Shown: positions 1 to 5,739 of the stretch, one piece after another | How positions within the stretch are numbered: position 1 is the stretch's first letter | Layout of the letters: every line of letters starts with the position of its first letter | NCBI GenBank assembly: GCA_016303235.1 | Contig: JAEDMB010000086.1 | Location: 1 to 8,078, forward strand | DNA: 8,078 nt | Direction: 5' to 3' | From: Oscillospiraceae bacterium | GTDB taxonomy: Bacteria > Bacillota > Clostridia > Oscillospirales > Ruminococcaceae | Position numbers and translations under genes: made by a program | The notes under the pieces: generated by a model | Database searches by the model: none | The model's input: only the letters and a program-made list of their open reading frames with translations | Told to the model about the DNA's origin: nothing

Positions 1-1
1 C

Positions 2-499
2 AGTCAGAGATGTCCTGATGAAAACTGTACAAGGCACGTTGAAATGCTCCCTAATCCGGATTATATATCACTTCAGGAGCAGTGTGACAATCTTGCCGAC
101 GCATATAATGACTGGGGAGAAGTTGCATCAGCTCTTTATGACAACAGTCAGATTGAAAACAGCTATGCACAGTCTGCACACTGGAACAGTGTTGTACAGC
201 CTATACTTAATACGTGGATAGTTACATACAACAGGTATCCGGAACTGGAAAACAACGGATATGATTTTCTTGATACGCTTGGAAGTGAATATGAAACGGC
301 AATAGAACAGCTTAACAATACTCCTCCGGAAATAGAGCAAGTGACGTATATATGCGAATATCAGCATAATTTACATTCAGTCGGTCTTGCATTTTTTGAT
401 AAGGAAACAGTTATGAATGCTCTGAACTTTGATGATATAAGCAAGCAGTGGGTTGAACTTACAGAGACAGGATTTGAAAATAATCCTGACATTCCATAG
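2..499 (+). CDS. 3' part of an unrecognised gene (5' end outside window)
   Basis: I do not recognise this protein. The frame is open from base 2, and the upstream codons read like real protein (a C-P-D-E-N-C segment followed by T-R-H), so the gene probably begins before the window. An ATG at 44 is possible, but only a weak AAGG (31-34) precedes it. The visible 165 residues are acidic, rich in Tyr, Asn, Glu and Trp, and look largely helical and soluble. No membrane segment is visible. The Cys-x4-Cys-x2-His near the visible start could be a metal site, but this is only a suggestion. The stop TAG (497-499) is 13 bases before the next start, so the gene is probably co-transcribed with the membrane proteins downstream. 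By position it would belong to the ICE transfer region; its function is unknown. Confidence 0.7.
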   Translation, partial: SQRCPDENCTRHVEMLPNPDYISLQEQCDNLADAYNDWGEVASALYDNSQIENSYAQSAHWNSVVQPILNTWIVTYNRYPELENNGYDFLDTLGSEYETAIEQLNNTPPEIEQVTYICEYQHNLHSVGLAFFDKETVMNALNFDDISKQWVELTETGFENNPDIP

Positions 500-512
500 A
501 AAGGAATTTGCT

Positions 513-809
513 ATGAAACATAAAGAACGTGTACAGAAAATAAGAACCTTTACTGAAAAAAACAAGGTTTTCACAATAATGGCAGTCATTGCAGTAATTT
601 TTCTGTTTTCAAATTTCTTTTTCAGTAAAGACAATACAGAAAAAAATCTGCCTGATACAGAAACAGTTCAGGCTGAAACAGAAGAAAATCCGCCAGAAGC
701 TGAATGGCAGTTTTACTGGAGTGACTTGTGGATACTTGCAGTAGGCGGAGGATTCTGTACGGTTATGATTATTCGGGAACGAAGAAAAGCTAAGGAGGAA
801 TTGCAGTGA
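513..809 (+). CDS. Small two-helix membrane protein, hypothetical
   Basis: A 98-residue protein. I chose the ATG at 513 because GAAAGGA (499-505) sits 7 bases upstream; an earlier in-frame start near 453 would lie inside the preceding gene and has no such site. A basic N-terminus (M-K-H-K-E-R) leads into a hydrophobic helix at about residues 19-37. An acidic Pro/Glu/Thr-rich loop follows (about 38-70), then a second helix (about 71-87) and a basic tail with R-E-R-R-K. By the positive-inside rule both ends are cytoplasmic and the acidic loop is outside. The stop TGA overlaps the GTG start of the next gene (shared bases GTGA, 806-809), so the two are probably translationally coupled. No known family is recognised. 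The likely role is a small partner in the envelope-associated transfer machinery, which is inferred from context only. Confidence 0.75.
   Translation: MKHKERVQKIRTFTEKNKVFTIMAVIAVIFLFSNFFFSKDNTEKNLPDTETVQAETEENPPEAEWQFYWSDLWILAVGGGFCTVMIIRERRKAKEELQ
793..798 (+). promoter_or_regulatory. Ribosome binding site fixing a GTG start
   Basis: AGGAGG at 793-798 lies 7 bases upstream of GTG at 806. This near-perfect Shine-Dalgarno sequence decides the unusual GTG start of the large membrane protein. The site lies within the last codons of the preceding gene. Confidence 0.8.
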
Positions 810-2944
810 ATTATTTCTGTGATGTACATATTCAGTCGGGTAAAGATGAAGAAGAAAGAATTTTCATTGTTCTGGATAAAGAAAGCATTTCAGATTCAGA
901 ATTGCCTAAGCTGACAAAAGAAATTTTACTTTCAAACAATCAGTACAAAAATTTTGCAATGAAATACAAGCCTAAAATGGTTCTTGCAGATTACAAGGTC
1001 TATTCAACTGATGAGGAAATATATGCAAGCTTGCAGGATAATGTATTTGAGGAACTGATTGAAAATGAAAAAGTACAGTATATAGGGAGTTCTGAACTGA
1101 ATATTGACTGTTCAAGGGACAGAGCTTCAGGACGCAGAAAGAAAAAAACATCTCCGGTCTTGAAACTGGGAATAGCCGGAGGAATGATTGTTTTAAGCGT
1201 TATGGCTTTCGGATTCGGTAACATAATGGGAAAATCACATTCCAATTCTGAAAATAAAAATTCAGAAGTCAATACCACAAATGAAGATGGAATGATAGTT
1301 CCGGAACAGGATATTATTTCCGAAGATGCTGAACAGATTACAATATCAATAGACCGTTCATATTCAGCTGTACCCCGTGAGGATTTGCAGATTAAGGGAG
1401 AAGTTGTTGACGGTGTTGCAAAAATAACTTTACCCGAATTTGATAAAACCGATTTCTTTACTCATATAGCAGGCTATACATGGGGATTCAGCACAATTCC
1501 GGACGGTGAAAAAATTGAGTATTATGGCGGTGCTACATATGAATTTTCAAAAGATACAAAGCTTTACCGTGTGCTTGTAAAATATGGTGGCGGAAGCGGT
1601 ACGAAAGATGACCCGTATCTGATAAATTACTATGACCAGCTGGAACTTATGGGAGAAGAAAAGGCAAGAGGATATTTCAGGCAAACTGCTGATATTGTTT
1701 TTCCGGAATGGTCATCGCACAAGCCTATTGATACTGTAAATGAACTGAAATCAGACCCACAGTCAGAATATTTTGAATTTGACGGAAACGGCTATTCTAT
1801 TCAAAGCCTTGACAATCCGCTTTTTGGAACGGTTTCGGGAGCAGTTATAAAAAATGTAAACATACAAAATTCCTTTATAAGTTCTCCGGAATACAAAAAT
1901 TACGGATTTATCGTATGTGAAGCTTATAATTACCGCTATGAAACTGAGGACGGAAAATCTTATGAAACCGGTGAAACTCTGATTCAGCATTGCTCTGTAT
2001 CACATTCTGCAATTTATGCCGAAATTCCTGAGACAGAAGATACAAGTGAAACCGTTGAAGTTGTAACAGCTCCGTCAGTTGTACCGCCTAATCTGGTAGA
2101 CAAAAACGGAAAAGAAATAAAAAAAGCTGAATCTGAACCGGTTAAGGTTGCAAAACAGGGTGAATATGCTATCGGTGCAGTAACCGGTCTTGGCGGTCAG
2201 ATTGAGAACTGCTATGTTACGGACTTCGGAATATTTGCATATCTTGAAGATTATTTTCTCTATGCCGGAGGAATTTCCGGAAAGCCTGCAAATGTTGTAA
2301 ATTCGGCTGTATACTATTTTTCAGCACAGGGAAATATTTTCAATGCCGGCGGAATTGCCGGAAGCTGTGGCGGTTCAAGAATGTATAATCCTGCCGGAAC
2401 AGGACTTCCGGACTGTTATGGAGGAAATATTCAGGGTTGCCTTGCAAGAAATATAATACTTACTGCTGAAGCATCTGCCGGTGGAATTGCCGGTGAAAGC
2501 AGTACGGATTCAGAAAATGCTGTTATATCAAATTGCTATGCGAACGAACTTAACTTTACAACAGGCGTTTTTGAAGAAAACAAGCTGATAAAATCCGGAT
2601 ATTCCGGAGGTATAACAGGTACGGACGGCAAGGAAAAGAACGGTCACAAAATAATGAATACCGTTTCTCCTGCTGATTTACAGGTTATCGGAAATAAAAC
2701 GGTATCAGACTATGATGACACAGTAAGACTTGCTCCTGCATATGCTTTTTATCAGGAAAATATTCTTACAGTTCTTAATAAAAACACCATTAATCCCGAT
2801 AATCCGAAAGAAATCTATACAGGAAATTTTATGTTCAGCAATGACGGTTTATTTGGCGATGAAAACGGAAATCTGCCGTTCCCGTCTGAAATAGCTGACC
2901 TTTTTGAAAAAATATTTGTGGAGGGTTCAACAGATGAACAGTGA
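806..2944 (+). CDS. Membrane-anchored GLUG-repeat-like surface protein
   Basis: A 712-residue protein starting at GTG with a strong ribosome binding site. Residues 1-110 form a charged cytoplasmic domain that I do not recognise. A basic R-R-K-K-K stretch (110-114) precedes one transmembrane helix (about 118-141), so the protein is N-in/C-out. The outer part holds a Ser/Asn/Glu-rich stalk (143-175) and then a G-G-G-S-G-T-K-D-D-P-Y-L-I motif (261-273), typical of the entry into GLUG/right-handed beta-helix regions of Firmicutes surface proteins. Gly-rich repeats A-G-G-I-S-G, A-G-G-I-A-G (twice) and S-G-G-I-T-G lie at about 487-492, 514-519, 558-563 and 599-605. There is no LPXTG sorting signal; the N-terminal helix is the anchor. 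The gene overlaps its neighbours on both sides (4 and 11 bases), which ties it to the transfer operon. A role in cell contact or surface exposure of the mating apparatus is inferred. Confidence 0.85.
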   Translation: MNYFCDVHIQSGKDEEERIFIVLDKESISDSELPKLTKEILLSNNQYKNFAMKYKPKMVLADYKVYSTDEEIYASLQDNVFEELIENEKVQYIGSSELNIDCSRDRASGRRKKKTSPVLKLGIAGGMIVLSVMAFGFGNIMGKSHSNSENKNSEVNTTNEDGMIVPEQDIISEDAEQITISIDRSYSAVPREDLQIKGEVVDGVAKITLPEFDKTDFFTHIAGYTWGFSTIPDGEKIEYYGGATYEFSKDTKLYRVLVKYGGGSGTKDDPYLINYYDQLELMGEEKARGYFRQTADIVFPEWSSHKPIDTVNELKSDPQSEYFEFDGNGYSIQSLDNPLFGTVSGAVIKNVNIQNSFISSPEYKNYGFIVCEAYNYRYETEDGKSYETGETLIQHCSVSHSAIYAEIPETEDTSETVEVVTAPSVVPPNLVDKNGKEIKKAESEPVKVAKQGEYAIGAVTGLGGQIENCYVTDFGIFAYLEDYFLYAGGISGKPANVVNSAVYYFSAQGNIFNAGGIAGSCGGSRMYNPAGTGLPDCYGGNIQGCLARNIILTAEASAGGIAGESSTDSENAVISNCYANELNFTTGVFEENKLIKSGYSGGITGTDGKEKNGHKIMNTVSPADLQVIGNKTVSDYDDTVRLAPAYAFYQENILTVLNKNTINPDNPKEIYTGNFMFSNDGLFGDENGNLPFPSEIADLFEKIFVEGSTDEQ

Positions 2945-3335
2945 AAACGAAAAAAATTATACTTTGAAAAGCGTTAAATCTGAAATTTCACGCCTTGAAA
3001 AATCAAGAGAAAAGAAAAAGGAAAAAATAAAAGTTCTGACAGCAGAACTCAAGGAAGATAATACCCGAATGAAAGAACTTGAAAAGATTTTCGATGAACT
3101 TTATCATGAGGATTTACAGCAGAAAATTGCAACACTCTGGTTCAAGGAAGAAAAAATGACCGGAGAACAAATTGCAAAATTCCTTGAAATCAGCAAGCAA
3201 CTGCATGATAAGATTGATATTCTTGACGTTCAGACCGTTGTAAACGCTGTAACTTATGTGTATAACAGGCAACATTCAGAAAAGGAATCAGAAAAAAATG
3301 TTCCTGAAAGCAGTTCATCACAATTCAAGAGGTGA
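2934..3335 (+). CDS. Coiled-coil protein, DUF4315-like (tentative)
   Basis: A 133-residue protein. The ATG at 2934 is preceded by GGAGGG (2920-2925) and overlaps the end of the previous gene by 11 bases. In-frame codons upstream (from TTG 2904) are an unlikely start. Residues 11-60 are a highly charged Lys/Glu helix with heptad-like spacing (S-R-L-E-K, K-I-K-V-L, M-K-E-L-E-K-I-F), very probably a coiled coil. A helical segment follows (about 62-90, with M-T-G-E-Q-I-A-K-F-L), and the tail is polar and Ser-rich. This layout resembles the small DUF4315 proteins found next to topB and C40-peptidase genes in clostridial conjugative elements, but it is longer, and the assignment rests on pattern only. 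There is no membrane helix, so it is cytoplasmic. The stop is followed 6 bases later by the HTH gene. Confidence 0.75.
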   Translation: MNSENEKNYTLKSVKSEISRLEKSREKKKEKIKVLTAELKEDNTRMKELEKIFDELYHEDLQQKIATLWFKEEKMTGEQIAKFLEISKQLHDKIDILDVQTVVNAVTYVYNRQHSEKESEKNVPESSSSQFKR

Positions 3336-3341
3336 TTTTTT

Positions 3342-3581
3342 ATGAAAACTTTAACCGATTTTGACATTAATCAGCTGAAAGATTATCCGATTGGTTACCG
3401 TTTGCAGAGATTGCGTTGGTGGAACGGCTTAACACAGGACGAATTTGCACAGCTTATAGGCTGTTCGCAGTCCGCTGTTTCAATGTGGGAAAGCGGAACA
3501 TATAAGCCTTATGAAAAAACTCTTGAAAAAATTGCAGAGCTTTACGATTTGCCCTGCAATTTTTTTGAAGAAAAATCCTGA
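3342..3581 (+). CDS. XRE-family helix-turn-helix transcriptional regulator
   Basis: A 79-residue DNA-binding protein made almost entirely of one HTH_3/XRE (Cro/CI) domain (about residues 18-75). The core is visible: L-T-Q-D-E-F-A-Q-L-I-G (30-40) as the first helix and Q-S-A-V-S-M-W-E-S-G (43-52) as the recognition helix region. After these comes the usual Pro and a helix ending K-I-A-E-L-Y-D-L-P. AGAGGTGA (3328-3335), which contains the upstream stop codon, is the ribosome binding site, 6 bases before ATG. There is no second ligand-binding or peptidase domain. Placed between the transfer cluster and topB, it may regulate the element. The dyad in the promoter at 5696-5724 is a candidate target, but that link is inferred. 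Confidence 0.92.
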   Translation: MKTLTDFDINQLKDYPIGYRLQRLRWWNGLTQDEFAQLIGCSQSAVSMWESGTYKPYEKTLEKIAELYDLPCNFFEEKS

Positions 3582-3628
3582 CTTTCTTTTTCAGAAAAGT
3601 AATTAAATCAGAAAGGATATTTGAAAAA

Positions 3629-5677
3629 ATGAAATTAGTAATAGCAGAAAAGCCGAGTGTTGCAAGGGCAATTTACCCTGTACTTGGTGCAAATTCAAAG
3701 AAAAACGGTTACATGGAGGGCAACGGTTACGTTGTATCATGGTGTTTCGGTCATTTAGTCGGACTGGCTATGCCGGACGCTTACGGAGAAAAATGGTCAA
3801 ATAAAAACGGCTGGAGCTTTGAACAACTCCCGATGTTGCCGGAACAATGGAAATTTGTTATAAAGTCGGAGAGCAAAGAACAGTTTAACATTCTCAAATC
3901 GCTGATGAATGACAGCCGTATTGATGAAGTAATATGTGCTACTGATGCCGACCGTGAGGGCGAGTGTATTTTCCGTTATGTGTATAACCTTGCAAAATGC
4001 AGTAAGCCGGTAAAAAGGCTCTGGGTGTCATCACTGGAAGAAACGGCAATAAAAGACGGCTTTGCAAATCTTAAAGACGGAAGAAACTATGATAATCTTT
4101 TCAATGCCGGATTCTGTCGTGCAAAAGCTGACTGGCTTGTAGGTATGAACGGTTCACGCCTTTTTTCAGTAAGATACCGCTCGCCGTTGAATACGGGACG
4201 AGTTCAGACTCCTACCCTTGCAATGATTGTAAAGCGTGACAATGATGTAAAAAACTTTGTAAAGCAGAAATATTTCACAGTGGAACTGAACTGCGGAAAA
4301 TTTATCGCTGTATCAGAAAGAATTGACGATGAAAATACTGCTGAAAGAATTTCAGGCTTGTGCAATGGAAAAAATGCCGTTGTTTCTGAACTGAAAAAAG
4401 AAATCAAAACAGCAAATCCGCCTAAACTCTATGATTTGACAACGTTACAGCGTGAAGCGAATAAATATTTCGGATATACTGCACAGCAGACTTTGGCATA
4501 TTTGCAGTCATTGTATGAAGCAAAGCTCGCTACATATCCCCGAACGGATTCGCAGTATCTTTCTGATGATATGGAACAGACTGCAAATGATGTAGTTCAG
4601 GCAGTTTTCAAAGTGTTTAACAGTTTCGGCACTCCACAGACGATAAACGTAAAACGTTGTATAAACAACGCAAAAGTTACCGGACATCATGCAATAATTC
4701 CAACATCAAAAATAGAAAACGCTAATCTGTCTGCTCTTCCTGATGAGCAGAAAAACATTCTCATACTGATTTCAGCAAAACTGATTACGGCAACTGCCGA
4801 ACCGCATAAATATGAATCGGTGAATGTTACTCTGAAATGTGAAAATAATGATTTTTCAGCAAGCGGAAAAACAGTAATTCAGAACGGCTGGAAAACCTTT
4901 GAAGAACGTATGAAACAGATAATCAAAAGCAAAAATTCTGATGATGAAAATGATAATACAGTATCTTTGCCGGATATTTCAGAGGGTCAGACTTTCAGCA
5001 ACGTTTCGGCTAAAAAGTCGGAACACTGGACAAGTCCGCCAAAACCTTTTACAGAAGCTACACTGCTTTCGGCTATGGAACACGCCGGACAGGAAAATTA
5101 CGATGATGATACCGAAAAAAAGGGTCTTGGAACTCCTGCAACACGTGCCGGAATTATTGAGGGACTTGTAAAGCATGGATATGTTGAACGAAAAGGAAAA
5201 CAGATTACTTCGACTGAAAAAGGAAAGAATCTGATTAATGTCGTTCCCGATGAAGTCAAGTCACCTATGCTTACTGCTGAATGGGAAATGCAGTTGCAGA
5301 GTATGGAGCATGGCAAATACAGAAAAGATGACTTTATGAATAACATTATTTCATTTGTTAAGGAAATCTGTCAGAAATACAGTTCTGTCGATGAAAGTGT
5401 ATCATTCGGAAATCAGACAGAAGCTATCGGCAAGTGTCCGAAATGCGGAAATGCTGTCAAAAAAGGTCAATACGGATTTTATTGTATTGGTAAATGCGGT
5501 ATGAACGTTGCAAAGGTTTACGGCAAAGAACTTACAGAATCACAACTTAAAAAACTGCTTGACGGCAATGAAATTTCATACACATCAAACGGCAAAAAGA
5601 CTGTTGTTCTTCCAAAGGTAACTGAAAACGAATACAACGGCAAAACTTATTTTCAGTGGGAGACTAAGAAAGGATAA
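3629..5677 (+). CDS. topB: DNA topoisomerase III (type IA)
   Basis: A complete 682-residue type IA topoisomerase, which cuts one DNA strand through a 5'-phosphotyrosine and passes another strand through the break. Residues 1-150 are the Toprim domain: L-V-I-A-E-K-P-S-V-A-R at the start and the metal-binding D-A-D-R-E-G-E at 106-112. The central domain carries the catalytic Tyr303 in A-T-Y-P-R-T-D-S (301-308) and G-H-H-A-I-I-P-T (352-359). G-L-G-T-P-A-T-R-A (499-507) is a further family signature. Near the C-terminus a four-Cys zinc motif (Cys603, 606, 619, 623) leads into the short terminal domain typical of ICE-encoded TopB. All key residues are intact. GAAAGGA (3611-3617) sits 11 bases before ATG. 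Such genes recur in Tn1549-like conjugative elements, probably to resolve DNA during transfer or replication; this copy is more likely the element's than the housekeeping one. Confidence 0.97.
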   Translation: MKLVIAEKPSVARAIYPVLGANSKKNGYMEGNGYVVSWCFGHLVGLAMPDAYGEKWSNKNGWSFEQLPMLPEQWKFVIKSESKEQFNILKSLMNDSRIDEVICATDADREGECIFRYVYNLAKCSKPVKRLWVSSLEETAIKDGFANLKDGRNYDNLFNAGFCRAKADWLVGMNGSRLFSVRYRSPLNTGRVQTPTLAMIVKRDNDVKNFVKQKYFTVELNCGKFIAVSERIDDENTAERISGLCNGKNAVVSELKKEIKTANPPKLYDLTTLQREANKYFGYTAQQTLAYLQSLYEAKLATYPRTDSQYLSDDMEQTANDVVQAVFKVFNSFGTPQTINVKRCINNAKVTGHHAIIPTSKIENANLSALPDEQKNILILISAKLITATAEPHKYESVNVTLKCENNDFSASGKTVIQNGWKTFEERMKQIIKSKNSDDENDNTVSLPDISEGQTFSNVSAKKSEHWTSPPKPFTEATLLSAMEHAGQENYDDDTEKKGLGTPATRAGIIEGLVKHGYVERKGKQITSTEKGKNLINVVPDEVKSPMLTAEWEMQLQSMEHGKYRKDDFMNNIISFVKEICQKYSSVDESVSFGNQTEAIGKCPKCGNAVKKGQYGFYCIGKCGMNVAKVYGKELTESQLKKLLDGNEISYTSNGKKTVVLPKVTENEYNGKTYFQWETKKG

Positions 5678-5695
5678 AAGATTACAGAAAAGGTA

Positions 5696-5724
5696 TTGAC
5701 TTTTATACTTTAAAGTGATACAAT
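5696..5724 (+). promoter_or_regulatory. Strong sigma-A type promoter, extended -10
   Basis: TTGACT (5696-5701) and TACAAT (5719-5724) are separated by exactly 17 bases, and TG at 5716-5717 gives an extended -10. Transcription should start near 5731, only about 9 bases before the ATG at 5740. The start point would therefore fall inside the AAGGAGG (5726-5732) ribosome binding site. The promoter begins 18 bases after the topB stop, so it drives the downstream polyvalent gene and possibly its nested gene. Confidence 0.8.
5704..5720 (+). promoter_or_regulatory. Dyad in promoter spacer, candidate operator
   Basis: ACTTTAAAGT (5707-5716) is a perfect 10-base palindrome lying between the -35 and -10 boxes. 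TAT (5704-5706) and ATA (5718-5720) extend the symmetry if one G (5717) is skipped. A repressor bound here would block RNA polymerase. The XRE-type regulator at 3342-3581 is the only regulator seen in the window, so it is the natural candidate, but nothing in the sequence proves this pairing. Confidence 0.5.
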
Positions 5725-5739
5725 TAAGGAGGAAAAGAA

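Noticed and set aside
18..221. Short plus-strand open frame overlapping the first gene
   Set aside because: No ribosome binding site; composition does not look like a protein, while the competing frame does.
650..673. Inverted repeat GCCTGA / TCAGGC in the small membrane protein gene
   Set aside because: Six-base arms with a 12-base loop inside coding sequence; expected by chance.
3581..3600. Hairpin ACTTTCT / AGAAAAGT between the XRE gene and topB
   Set aside because: AT-rich short stem with a bulge and no following T-tract, so I do not call a terminator there.
4941..5176. Small open frames on both strands inside topB
   Set aside because: Shadows of the topB frame, which has intact family motifs over this stretch.
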